A stretch of 64,000 nt of DNA from Biomphalaria glabrata. Taxonomy: Eukaryota > Mollusca > Gastropoda > Planorbidae. The stretch spans positions 3,458,451 through 3,522,450 of the forward strand of contig NC_074726.1 of assembly GCF_947242115.1 (NCBI RefSeq), in the 5' to 3' direction. The notes beneath the pieces were generated by a model, which made no database searches, was not told where the DNA came from, and saw nothing but the letters and a program-made list of their open reading frames with translations. Both the position numbers and the translations under genes were made by a program. This document shows positions 22,841 to 33,284 of this stretch, piece by piece. The first letter of the stretch is position 1, and each line of letters begins with the position of its first letter.

Positions 22841-23049
22841 CTTTAAAGCTAATCTTAGAAAACCAAACATTCTTCACAAAAAGACCAGTAGCCATGCATG
22901 AAAGAGAAAACTAGACGCTGATAAAAACACCAAAAAATCTGCCAGAGACACTTAAGAAAGGAAAAGTCTCAGAAACTTTTATAGTGCCATAAAGATGAAA
23001 CCGGAGGACACCCACTAACCAAGAGATATACCAGGTATATAATGACCTC

Positions 23050-23300
23050 TCCATAGTGACGGAAATAAAAAAGAATATAACAAGCTTACATTGGGCAGGT
23101 CACATCGAAAACATGTCCGAGAACAGTGGAGCAAAGAAAGCATACCTGGAGAAACAAAAAGGCAGACCACGAGGACGCTGACTTGATGATGTAGAGGCAG
23201 AGCTACAACAGCTAAGAGTGGGGCATGGAGACACAAAACACAAATTAGATCTGAATGGAGAGATCTGTGAAAGCAGGCCCAGGCCCTCCTTTGGCTGATC
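23050..23300 (+). mobile_element. LINE ORF2 tail fragment
   Basis: Plus-strand frames read LHWAGHIENM, then KAYLEKQKGRPRGR, then LDDVEAELQQLRV, matching the 2935-3125 LINE tail in the opposite orientation. It carries an in-frame stop after GRPRGR and a frameshift, so it is inert. It lies inside gene 1's intron. Confidence 0.6.
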
Positions 23301-23685
23301 GATAGAGTAGATAATGTATAAACACAACTAAACACACTTAGAAGATAATAAATATGTTCTTTTTTGTTCTTTTAGATCAAATTAAATCAGTCTGTACACG
23401 AAAATTACTAACATTATTCAAAACCTTCGCGACCTTTTTATAATACAGTTAGTTTTACTGGCTTTGGCTTTACTATTTAAAAAAATACATATCAAATAAT
23501 AAATAAATAAATTTAAAAAAAAAGTATAAATCTATGAAAATATGGTACTATATTCATATTTTAAATTGAAGTTTGTCGAAACTATTAACTTTAAAGTGAT
23601 GTTGTAAAAATAGATCCTGATTTTTTTCACTACTTTTATTAATATGATATGATTAAATTACAAAATAATAGTTACTTCTACTTAC

Positions 23686-23749
23686 CATTAGTGCTTAAAC
23701 AGGCGACCACTGACAAGGTCATCAGTAATAACTTCAAGAGATTGACCAT
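23686..23749 (-). CDS. Gene 1, exon 1: signal peptide
   Basis: Sixty-four nucleotides encode MVNLLKLLLMTLSVVACLST plus N, a strong signal peptide, and end in phase 1 at a GTAAGT donor (23680-23685). Joining to the acceptor before 10395 keeps frame and gives the S/T-N-E-L junction also seen in gene 2. The intron between is about 13.3 kb because a nested transposon stack lies within it. The pairing with 9662-10395 is inferred from phase, family match and the absence of any other exon 2 between them. Confidence 0.65.
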
Positions 23750-23900
23750 TCTGTGTAGCATTCAATTATACGAGAGACACCAAACAAACTGACCAGTAAT
23801 CGTACTCACGTATAACACCCTTTAATGCGCTCTGCGCCACGACAATAGAAAAAAATATGGTTTAATGTCTCTCTCTCTATATATATATATATATGGGCAA
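23750..23900 (-). promoter_or_regulatory. 5' flank of gene 1
   Basis: TGCGCTCTGCGCCACG (about 23825-23840) aligns with TGCGCTATGCACCACG upstream of gene 2 at about 29799-29814, so the flanks share ancestry. A CT/AT microsatellite follows at 23870-23894. No clear TATA box was assigned. Confidence 0.35.
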
Positions 23901-24317
23901 GCAGAATTATAAAATATGACCCCTTCTAAACTTACTTCCTCCTATATTATTTCATTGTTTAGATTAGTTAGTAATGTTGGTCAAGAGGGGGATGAATTTT
24001 TAATATAGCCTTCTTTGCGGATGTGCTAGACCTGGGCCACAGAGTCATCCTATTGTCGCCGGTTTACGAGTAGTGGAGAACAAGAGAGTAGTGTGATGAC
24101 TTCTGTTCTTCTAGTGCCGACATTTTTTTTGTGATGATTTTATATTTGTTGGTATTTAAAATACAGGGCTTTTCCTTTGTGTTTATGTAATGGTACACAC
24201 AGAATCACTTGTCGCTGAAAAATAAATTGACTAAAATATACTGAAAAAAACTTCTATACTTTTTTTTTTCTTTCTTTTCATGAGCTCCTTCCAAACATTA
24301 ATTCAACAATTCACAAC

Positions 24318-25205
24318 AATATATATAGTTCGTCCATCGTGGTTCGATGATGACCACTTTGTCTTGTGGTTAGTGATGCCTGTCTGACTTCGACAAAATC
24401 ACTCTGGAGATGTCCGGGTTTTCCTGTGCGGGTGTATTTCACTATGACTAACCACCAAGACGTAGACAACCACACAAAAGGTAACACGTGAAGAATTAAG
24501 TCCAGACCTCTGAACAATTCATGAAATAGATTTAATCAAACAAAAGGGCCAAAGTCGATGTCTCTGTCTATAAAATACGTCCTAACGCTATGGAATCCTC
24601 TCACCAACTGATTTTCTGTCTCTAAGTAGTCTCTAACCCATCTAAGTCAAAGTGTCACTAGTCACATTCAAAATGCGTCTACAATGGTGCGTCTCTATAT
24701 AACTAAAAATAAAAATAAAAAAAACTTAAGTGTCTAACAACTGTCCTCTCCGCCTTGTATTGGATGCTACAGTCTGGACCGAAGTCAGACTTCACTCACT
24801 GTACCGGACTGGGTCTTGATGTTACAACTCGTTCTAGCATGGATGTTACAATTCGTTCTATCAAGGATGATTGTTCCGTAATTGGTTCTAAAATTTTGTA
24901 CCTGTTTTTTTTTTGTCTGGCTACGGTTCTACAGTTCTGGCATCATTGGTGCTAGTGCTGATGCGCATGGCAGCGTCATTCTATTTCTAGACGATATAAA
25001 TACTTTCTTGTGTTAAAGCCGTTAGTTTGGTGTGATTTTACTTTACATCATGTAGGTAGAATCTTAAGGAACTACAAGTCGAACTATTTAATGCACTTTT
25101 ATTACGGTAATGTGTTATCCTGTTATTATTTTAACTTTTATATATATGTATGATGTGTGTATGTATATATGGTCATCATCGAACTACGATGGACGAAATG
25201 TATAC
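24318..25205. repeat. Segment bounded by inverted LINE-C-type 3' ends
   Basis: The left edge reads GTTCGTCCATCGTGGTTCGA and the right edge reads its near-inverse, TCATCATCGAACTACGATGG followed by ACG. Both match the 3' end of LINE-C (11041). The interior has no recognisable protein. Either two LINE tails face each other, or this is a non-autonomous element using these ends. Confidence 0.45.
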
Positions 25206-25369
25206 ATATATATTTATTTTTTTATTATGATCGTGAGTTAAATAATTATCTGTTAGTTTAATTTGAGTGTGAAGACATCACATTATGTTTCGTAAAGGTC
25301 AGCTTGACATATACAGTAAATCTTAAAAGGCTTACATATATATGATATTTCTCTGGAGGATTGAAGTCT

Positions 25370-25640
25370 TATCTTATCTTATATAATACAGACGTTACTT
25401 CAAAAAAGAAGAGGATTACGTCCTACGCGTCATGCATTTAGTCATGCATATTAACCAATGACTTAAATTCTGCCAAGTCACTGGTTTTCCTGGATAGCTC
25501 AGGCAACCCATTCCATGCTCTAATAGCACTAGGGAAGAAGGAGTATTTGTACAAATTTGTCCTAGCATATTGGACGAGGAATGTGCCTTTATCTTTGTGT
25601 CTTTCAGAGTATTTTATTAAATTTGTTTTTGTAAGTCAAA
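25370..25640 (-). mobile_element. LINE-A 3' fragment
   Basis: Minus-strand sequence encodes the KGTFLV, ANLYKYSFFPSAIRAWNGLP-like end seen in the 34863 copy, then the ATGCATGA...TCTTATC tail. 5'-truncated near 25640. Confidence 0.65.
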
Positions 25641-25831
25641 CTTACAGCTTCAATTAATTAAACTTCAATCTAATAATCATCTCAAAGAATTATTTGTAAA
25701 TACTCCAAAATTAGAGTTGTACAAGGGTTTGTCAAGATCTATTTCAAAGATGTAAAATCTTATGGTAAGAAAATGTATGTAATGTTCCTTCATATTGTTG
25801 TGAAGACTTTTTTTTGCCAATAATGAAAAAA

Positions 25832-26285
25832 CTGTGATTGACGATCTAAGACTTCTTTTAGCTGTGTCAGTAATAGATTGACGATATAAGACTTCTTTTA
25901 GCTGTGTCAGTAATAGATTGACGACATAAGATTTCTTTTAGCTGTGTCAGTAATAGATTGACGATATAAGATTTCTTTTAGCTGTGTCAGTAATAGATTG
26001 ACGATATAAGATTTCTTTTAGCTGTGTCAGTAATAGATTGACGATATAAGATTTCTTTTAGCTGTGTCAGTAATAGATTGACGATATAAGATTTCTTTTA
26101 GCTGTGTCAGTAATAGATTGACGATATAAGATTTCTTTTAGCTGTGTCAGTAATAGATTGACGATATAAGATTTCTTTTAGCTGTGTCAGTAATAGATTG
26201 ACGATATAAGATTTCTTTTAGCTGTGTCAGTAATAGATTGACGATATAAGATTTCTTTTAGCTGTGTCAGTAATAGATTGACGAT
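25832..26285 (+). repeat. 40-bp minisatellite, about 11 copies
   Basis: The unit begins GCTGTGTCAGTAATAGATTG and ends ATTTCTTTTA. The last eight units are almost identical while the first two or three carry substitutions, as expected if the array grew from one end. Confidence 0.92.
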
Positions 26286-26289
26286 GTGA

Positions 26290-27265
26290 CTAAATATTAG
26301 AAAAATACAATTACATAATAGCATAAATTGATTTTTATATTATTAAATTTACTACTAGATTTCTGTGTTTTTCTACACAATTAGATTGGATGTATTGTAA
26401 CATATCTATCTTATAGCTTGCAACTTAACAATCTCAATGCTGAAAGGAGCTGAAAGCATCAGTGTTGAAATATTGTTAGATCTCTATATATATTATGGAA
26501 TAAATGTTAAGGTATTAATGAATGGTATTATGGAATTAATGATTGTAGATATCATCCAGGAGAATAAAAAGCAAAATAAAAAAAAATGCGTTTTATTAAA
26601 AAAGCTAATATAAGGGAAACAACTATATATTTATAGCCATTTATGTTAATGCAATGAGATTTATTTCCCTTAACCAATATCAAACTTAATTAATGCCAAT
26701 ATTTAATTGACTAATAGATTGATTTTTTTAATTGATTCTTGTTTCGTTATGTACAATAAATAAATGTGGAAAGTTTCAACTGATCCCAGGATGGGTGTAA
26801 ATGTTAACACACTGCTTTTTTTACCAGACAGACAGACATAAGCCTTGTTAAAACAGGTAAGTTGACAAAGCTAACAGATTAACAGGGAAGCCAAAAAAAT
26901 GTTCGCCAGTCAACAAAAAAGATCTTATATTTTTCTTAAGTGTTTTATTTACATTTGATACCCAGCAGATCTATTTGTTTGCTTTATCTGTATCGAGATA
27001 GTTATATAAATAAATAAATTAACTTAAAAATTGTCAACCACTTTAGGCATTTAAGATACAAGCTTATATCGATAAAGTATCTTACGTTACAACAATACAC
27101 CTTGTACGATTATGTAGTAAAAGAAATAGCCATTCTACAGAAACTTATTTGAATTATATAAAAATCTGATTAGTGTTGAGTGACTAGATCAAGTAAGCTG
27201 CAGTGTGACATTTTGTTATAATATAATTTATATTATATAAGTTACAAGGTTTAGTATGGAGCCTC
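26290..27265. other. Intergenic between gene 2 and the 40-bp array
   Basis: AT-rich sequence with no supported exon or recognisable repeat. A possible degraded LINE tail is not excluded. Confidence 0.45.
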
Positions 27266-27270
27266 TAGAC

Positions 27271-27463
27271 CAGTGTTTCTCAAGCTGTATTCCGAGGTAC
27301 CCTAACGTTCCGCGAGGCCTGAATAGTGTTCCACAAACTACTGCAATAATTAGGCCTAACTAAAACGACACCACGTGATCTCTCTAAAAAAATAAGCAAA
27401 GTGTCCGGTAAATACTCAGAATTTGCGAAGTGTTCCGTTAAGGAGAAAGTTTGATAAACACTG
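27271..27463. mobile_element. hAT-type MITE at the 3' end of gene 2
   Basis: Ends are CAGTGTTTCTCAA on the left and TTGATAAACACTG on the right, a 193-bp element. The flanks CTCTAGAC (27263-27270) and CACTAGAC (27464-27471) form an 8-bp duplication with one mismatch, as hAT transposases make. The TAG stop of gene 2 lies in the right-hand copy. Non-coding. Confidence 0.75.
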
Positions 27464-27465
27464 CA

Positions 27466-28316
27466 CTAGACAATGGCAAGCCACATGATCTCCATTGATT
27501 GCCTGGGATAACTGCATAGGACTTCAAAGCCCGTGTTTGAGACACTCTCAATTGAAATGGAGTAGGTAGAGTATTCGGAATAGCCCCATGAAATGGAGCT
27601 CGGGGACACAATTACTTTTGGAGTATTGTTAAAAGGAAGATTAAAGTCAACACTGGTTGTACTGTAGCATTGAAACTTGCCAGTCTGGGTATTTTGATCT
27701 TTCTGCATTTCGGTGACCTTGGCTTTCAGGTCAAGGACGTACCTGTCCAGTGTAGAAATATAATTGACCAGGTCAGAAATTTGTGGCTGCACGGCGTTGA
27801 TTTGAAGAGAAGCTGAGAGTGAGACAGGATGCTTGTTGGAGTTTAAGGCAAACGCCTCACAGATGAAGTAGCCGCCATGTTTCTCGACTGGGCTATCCCA
27901 TGTTAAAGTTAGGTAGCCCTGTTCCCCTTCTACTGGTGAGCCTTCAGTGCTACCTACCACTTGGAGAGTGTTCACAAATTTGTTCTCAATCACGGGAGTA
28001 TCACATCCGGTCACACTGGCTATTGTTTCATTCTCTCCTGATTCTTTGTTGACCTTTGACACGACCAGTGTCAGCAGACGAGAAAATTCCGCCTGACCTT
28101 GAGAAGTGGAGCTTTCAAATTTTGAATCGTCAAAGTAATTGACCGTGTCGTTCCATAATGACTGCTGGGAAGTGAAATGTTGTATTGTAGGAGTTGTCTT
28201 GCTTTGGTCGAGAGACTCCCAGTTCTTATTCTGCACTGAACATCTCAGTTCGAGTACTTTAGTCAGAATAGGGTGTATGGTTCCTGGCTTGGCCTGAAGC
28301 TTCACAGTAGATAGTT
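27466..28316 (-). CDS. Gene 2, exon 2: Ig domain, coiled coil and H-type lectin
   Basis: With the signal exon at 29659-29722 this encodes a 304-residue secreted protein. The acceptor is GAATTTCAG before 28316, and 851 plus 64 nt give an exact frame. The Ig-like domain has cysteines near 47 (LRCSVQNKNW), 126 (TGCDTP) and 174 (GYFICEAFAL). A short coiled coil lies at about 200-230. From about 232 to the end is an H-type lectin domain: TQTGKFQC, VDFNLPFNNTPKVIV, SNTGFEVLC and the terminal MWLAIV. Known H-type lectins such as Helix agglutinin bind N-acetylgalactosamine as trimers, so carbohydrate recognition on pathogen or self surfaces is a fair inference. FREPs, CREPs and GREPs share the Ig-plus-lectin plan with other lectin folds. 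Confidence 0.85.
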
Positions 28317-28769
28317 CTGAAATTCGTAAAGAAATTTTATAATATAATTTCTCGCTGAAAGAACTGTTTGACTAGAAACAAGCAAAATATAACACTTCAT
28401 AAAAAAGCTTATATAAAGGGAAAAAACTCCTAACTTACAACTATATCTCTCAAGAATTTGGAAGTTATTTCCCTTTATTCGATATCCAACAAAAAAATAA
28501 TTACCAATAATTAATATGACTTCTGGTGGTTTGTGAAGGCAACCGTTGTTGGAACCACCAGAAGATATAGAACGGGCTTTGAACCAGGGCTGGACTTAGC
28601 ATAGGCAAACTAGGCAGCCGCCCAGGGCCTCTAGTTGGTGGACGGACTTGCACATGACTCATAACAATTTATTTAGAGAAGAAATAGCGAAACGTGTGCC
28701 CGATGTTGGAGTACACTATGTTTGAAATAAATTGCGCTATTTAATTTATTTTTTCGCCGTTTAGTTCTA

Positions 28770-28862
28770 AACTTCCTGCAGATCTGTCACGGCAAGGTTC
28801 GAACCCGAGACTACCAGGTTAACTGTTTGGAGTGCATACCACATAACCAGGAAGTCATCATA
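28770..28862 (-). mobile_element. SINE-2-like tRNA-derived fragment
   Basis: Minus strand reads ACTTCCTGGTTATGTGGTAT, then CTCGGGTTCGAACCTTGCCG, an A-box/B-box pair in tRNA spacing. Related to the SINE-2 copies at 38.3-56.3 kb but more diverged. Confidence 0.45.
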
Positions 28863-28874
28863 TATACAATTAAC

Positions 28875-29107
28875 TTGCGCTTCATGGGGCAGATGATGTA
28901 AAGGTCAATTGTTTCTAAGGCCCAAGGATAACGAGGGTGTCATGTGGCCAGCACAACGACCAACCGCCTCTACTTTTCCCCAACTAATGTCATTAGAGCT
29001 GGGCGGACTCAGAGGTGCCCTAAAGATCCTTAAATAAAAAATCACCAGGTATCAAACCCAGGACCCTTTGGTTCGGAATCCAAGTGCTTTATCACTCAGC
29101 CACACGT
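28875..29107 (-). mobile_element. SINE-1, near full length
   Basis: In minus orientation it shows the A box (GGCTGAGTGATAAAGCACTT), B box, GGTGATTTTTTATTTAAGGA body and CTTTACATCATCTGCCCC tail. It lies in the intron of gene 2. Confidence 0.8.
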
Positions 29108-29129
29108 TGTCTTGATGTGTAAATTGTAA

Positions 29130-29658
29130 AATTATAGACACTAAATTTATGACATATATTATATATTGCTATAGGTACATACCATTAGAGCTGTAAAATT
29201 AGACACTAAATTTATGACATATCATATTACATATTGCTATAGGTACATACCATTAGAGCTGTAAAATCAGACACTAAATTGATGACATATATTACATACC
29301 AGGTACATACCATTAGAGTTGTAAAATCTGACACTAAATTTACGACATATCATATTACATATTGCTGTAGGTACATACCATTAGAGCTGTAAAATTATTT
29401 ACACTAAATTTATGACATATCATATTACATATTGCTGTAGGTACATACCATTAGAGCTGTAAAATTATTTACACTAAATTTATGACATATCATATTACAT
29501 ATTGCTATAGGTACATACCATTAGAGCTGTAAAATTATTTACACTAAATTTATGACATATCATATTACATATTGCTGTAGGTACATACCATTAGAGCTGT
29601 AAAATTATTTACACTAAATTTATGACATATCATATTACATATTGCTGTAGGTACATAC
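29130..29658 (-). repeat. 70-bp tandem array carrying repeated splice donors
   Basis: About seven full units run from near 29170 up to the exon edge. Each contains CTCTAATGGTATGTACCT (minus strand), which is the last codons of the gene 2 signal exon plus its GTATGT donor. Donor copies recur near 29173, 29233, 29303, 29370, 29440, 29510 and 29580, before the real one at 29653. Units are near-identical apart from two older, shorter ones at the far end. Confidence 0.9.
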
Positions 29659-29722
29659 CATTAGAGCCGAAAGAGGCTGCCAATGTCAAAGACAAGAGAA
29701 ATAGCAGAGAGAGATCTTCCAT
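29659..29722 (-). CDS. Gene 2, exon 1: signal peptide
   Basis: Encodes MEDLSLLFLLSLTLAASFGS plus N and ends in phase 1 at GTATGT. The 64-nt length equals that of gene 0 and gene 1 first exons. It joins to 28316 giving ...GSNELSTVKL. The intron is 1.3 kb and holds a SINE-1, a SINE-2-like piece and the donor-bearing tandem array. Confidence 0.8.
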
Positions 29723-29734
29723 TCTGTGCGGCGA

Positions 29735-29960
29735 TCAATCTTCGGTAGTCACTAGCCTAATGAACTGCTAATGCCCATAGTGGGAAAGTTAAACTGCATT
29801 GCGCTATGCACCACGGGAATGGAATTTAAAAAAAAAAGATTTAAACGTGTATGCGTTAGATGACAAGCAGCTCCATCACTTTCAGTTTCTAGGTCCTTTC
29901 CTTGTAAGGTTACATCGTACGACCAACTTTCACTGTTTTAATTGGCTAATAATGTAGATT
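29735..29960 (-). promoter_or_regulatory. Probable promoter / 5' flank of gene 2
   Basis: AGTCACTAGCCTAATGAACT, CTTTCAGTTT, GTTACATC and AATTGGCTAATA occur in the same order as upstream of gene 0. TGCGCTATGCACCACG matches gene 1's flank. Shared blocks between paralogues point to a conserved promoter with a CCAAT-type box. The start site is not known. Confidence 0.45.
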
Positions 29961-30117
29961 CAGTTCAATGCGGTATCGACACGTTGTTGATTGTGGTTTG
30001 GCCAGAACTGGCCAAGCTGGCATGTATAAGTCTTCTGTCCCAGAGTTACATGTGCCAGGAGGGCTAGAGAGTACATAACTATGCAGGCCTAACTGATAAA
30101 TAAATCTAACATTAATA

Positions 30118-30425
30118 CCGTACCATAATAAGATGTACCATAATACGATGTACCATAATAAGATGTACCGTAACGATATGTACCACAATGAGATGTACCA
30201 TAAAAAGATGTACCATAATAAGATGTACCATTATAAGATGTACCATAATAGGATGTACCATAATACGATGTACCATAATAAGCTGTACCGTAACGATATG
30301 TACCACAATGAGATGTACCATTAGAAAATAAGGTCTACTATAATATGAATAATAAAATGTACCACATTGAGACGTACAATAATTAAATATACCATGTAAA
30401 GATGTACCATAATAAACTGATTTAC
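30118..30425 (+). repeat. 15-bp minisatellite, degenerate
   Basis: Units of AGATGTACCATAATA with frequent substitutions, best preserved at 30118-30330. Being a multiple of three, the unit gives open frames with a MYHNK-type five-residue period. These are by-products. Confidence 0.85.
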
Positions 30426-30649
30426 ATTTCACACTTTCCTAATAAAAGGGACATTACTTAGATTGTTGGATATCCTTCAGTCTTTGAAAGTGAATGTTCC
30501 AACTAGTAACTATGAATTAGATGACTGCTATCTCCTTAATTCACTTTGCAATTCTAAAATGTCGAATATATAACGTCGAGTTGATTCAGAATGTCGTGAA
30601 AACACATTTTCGTAAGATTTAAGACAATTTCCTATGTCTCATTTATGCA

Positions 30650-30715
30650 TTCTTATCTTATCTTATATATAACAGACGTTACTTCATAAAAAAAAGATAA
30701 TTACGTCTTGACTGA
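30650..30715 (-). repeat. LINE-A 3' terminal fragment
   Basis: TCTTATCTTATATATAACAG then ACGTTACTTCATAAA matches the extreme LINE-A tail. Confidence 0.5.
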
Positions 30716-30771
30716 CGACGAGACAAAACAAAAATAATTATTAGACTAGCGAACTCGTTCTGCCAATAGAT

Positions 30772-30973
30772 CAGCGGTTCTCAACCTTTTAAGCTCGGCG
30801 ACCCCTTTATACAATCCCCCACTCTGCCGCTACCCCCCCCCCCCCACACACACACATACGGCAATAGAAGAATAGACAATACCCATCCATATTTTCAATG
30901 GTCTTAGGCGACCCCTGGCAAATGGTCAATCGAGCCCCCAAGGGGGTCGCGATCCACAGGTTGAGAACCCCTG
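30772..30973. mobile_element. Complete hAT-type MITE with perfect 8-bp target duplication
   Basis: Ends CAGCGGTTCTCAACCTTTT and CACAGGTTGAGAACCCCTG are inverted repeats. CAATAGAT occurs on both sides (30764-30771 and 30974-30981), the 8-bp duplication expected of hAT elements. It is 202 bp, non-coding, and has a C/CA run inside. Confidence 0.88.
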
Positions 30974-31159
30974 CAATAGATCATCGTCCTCAGCTAGTTT
31001 CTATTGTAGAGTAAAATGTTGGTCTACGTAAAAACAACAACTTTCGATGGAGACTGTGTCAATGATACTGACAAAATCGTTTCAACTATTTCCCTTTCCA
31101 TTCATGATCTCTCGCAGTAGTAATATTTTTTCTCCAAAATGTAACATTTTCTATGTCCA

Positions 31160-31560
31160 GCTCATAAGATAAGATAAGATAAGATAAGATAAGATAATTT
31201 GTATTGATCCAATCAAATGGAAATTCAGTTTGACTACAATTTACAACCTCAGCGTAACTACTGTAACAATAACAGTATAGATGCAAATACGAACAACATT
31301 CACACACGAAACACATACACATTCACATCCAGCGCTTTATGAATTAGACTTCTATGCACTTCTCGATGACGACAGCTGATCTTGTAACACTCTGACCGAC
31401 AGCGGGATGAAGAAGTTTTTAAATCTTTCTGTTTTAGTCCTAATAGAAAGGAGACGACCACTTCGTTCAGATCTTATGTAACAGTGGTTTAATGGGTGCA
31501 GGTTATCATTAAGAATAGTGAGTGTTTTAGAAAGGCATCTTTCATGACTTTATTGTCATT
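31160..31560 (-). mobile_element. LINE-D 3' fragment with GATAA tail
   Basis: Six AAGAT pentamers (31166-31196) lead into TTGTATTGATCCAATCAAAT and ACAATAACAGTATAGATGC. On the minus strand KTERFKNFFIPLSVRVLQD-like residues mark the end of a LINE ORF. The same sequence recurs at 49355-49620. Confidence 0.55.
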
Positions 31561-31609
31561 TTCTTAAGTATTTTTGTTTCATTTCATTATACACACACAG
31601 ATACGCATA

Positions 31610-32093
31610 CAGGGGCGGAATGGCTATATGTTCATTCTAGCAAATGCCCTGTGGGCCGGAACCAAAATGGGCCGGTAGGGTCACCAAAAGGGCATGGATG
31701 CCAGTAACAAATTGTTAAAGGTTTTATAATTCTTTTCTAAAATATCCTCTGAGCGTCGTGTTTAAAAAAGGTATCTCCCAGACATTGCAGTGTAATACTA
31801 TTTTAATCTAACATTTTTCCGAAATAATGTAATAGCCTTCATTCATAGTGCTTCAAGTAGGCTTCATCCTTGTAGGGCCTACATACTTATAGATTGAAAA
31901 GCAACGTAAGGCCTATATTTCCATAATTATATAGAGTTCACTGTATGCATGAATATCAAGAAATTATCAAACTTCACATAAACATTTTGAGGACAGGTAG
32001 ACCTCAAATTCGATACTCATCATATGGTATATAATTAGTGGGCGGGATTGTATAGAAATGCACGGGCCGATTTGGACACCCAGTCCGCCCCTG
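31610..32093. mobile_element. Probable hAT-type MITE, 484 bp
   Basis: Ends CAGGGGCGGAATGG and CCCAGTCCGCCCCTG are inverted. No convincing 8-bp flanking duplication remains. Contents are non-coding. Confidence 0.55.
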
Positions 32094-32124
32094 GAGTTAT
32101 ATATGAAATCATTTTTTTATATTT

Positions 32125-32405
32125 GTGGGCGCGGTGGTCGAGTGGTTAAACGCTTGGCTTCCGAACCTGAGGTCTTGGTTTCGAATCTCGGTGAACACTG
32201 GGATTTTGAATTTCGGGATTTTTAGGGAGCCCCTGAGTTTACCCAACCCTAATGAGTACCTGACTTTAGTTGGGGAAAGTAAAAGGCGGTTGGTCGTTGT
32301 GCTGGCCACATAACACCCTGCTGGTTAACCGTTGGCCTAAGAAACAGATGACCTTAACATCATCTGCCCCATAGATCGCAAGGTCTGAAAGGGGAACTTT
32401 ACTTT
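32125..32405 (+). mobile_element. SINE-1, full length
   Basis: GGCGCGGTGGTCGAGTGGTT head, GGTTTCGAATCTCGGTGAA B box, the GTACCTGACTTTAGTTGGGG body and the ATAGATCGCAAGGTCTGAAA tail. Well preserved. Confidence 0.85.
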
Positions 32406-32725
32406 TTATTTTTTTTTATATTTGTATTTGTTTATTTATTCTTAATAAATGTGAAAAGAGCGTCCCCCATTCTATAGCATGCCAGTTCGCTCGGATCCAA
32501 TTTATGTTGTGGACATGTGACGGTCTCTACTAATTAACATTCAGATATGTAATGAAATAAAAACAAATGAATACAAAAGAAAAACGGCATTTATACAGCT
32601 TGGAAGTCTTTTGAACAGCATTCATTTGCCACCACTCTCATATCAGTGATGATTTTGTTCTCTTTAGTTTGGTTAGCTCCCTTGTGTAAATTCAATGCAG
32701 TAATGCATAAAATGTTTGCGATCTG

Positions 32726-33000
32726 AGTTGTAAAGCTTGGGTTAGCTTACGAATCGGATTGTCATGGGTCCGAATCCTGGTGAAGACTTTGATGTTTAAT
32801 TTTGGGATGCTTATGGCGCCACTGACTCTAGCCAGCTATAATGAGTACCTGATATTAGTTGGAGAAAAGTAAAGGCGGCTGTTCATTCTGTTGGTCACGA
32901 GACACGTTAACCGTGGGCCACAGAAACAGATGACCTTTACATCATATGTCCCATAGACCGCATGGTCTGAAAGGTCTGAAAGGGATTTTTAACGTTTAAA
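32726..33000 (+). mobile_element. SINE-1, degraded
   Basis: B box GGTCCGAATCCTGGTGAAGA, body and tail (CATAGACCGCATGGTCTGAA) match SINE-1. The head is largely unrecognisable, so this copy is older than its neighbour. Confidence 0.7.
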
Positions 33001-33284
33001 GATAGAACTGCAATCCATAGAACATAGACCTATGCCTCTATTAATTACCTGAATATTCCATGATCAAGGAAGACGAAGCACTTGTGAAAGTCTGTCCTAG
33101 CGTATGGAATAAGAAACTTGCGTTTAATAAGAAATGCACTTTTACACAACCAAGTTAACGATTATTAAAGATGTGATAAATTCAGAAACTAATAAATATC
33201 TTCTACATAACAAACATATGAATATTACTAATTCTGTAAATGGTTACAATATTAGAAACATATAAACAGTACATCTACCAATGT

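Noticed and set aside
32109-32313. Two opposing 60-residue frames
   Set aside because: Both lie wholly inside a SINE-1 copy.
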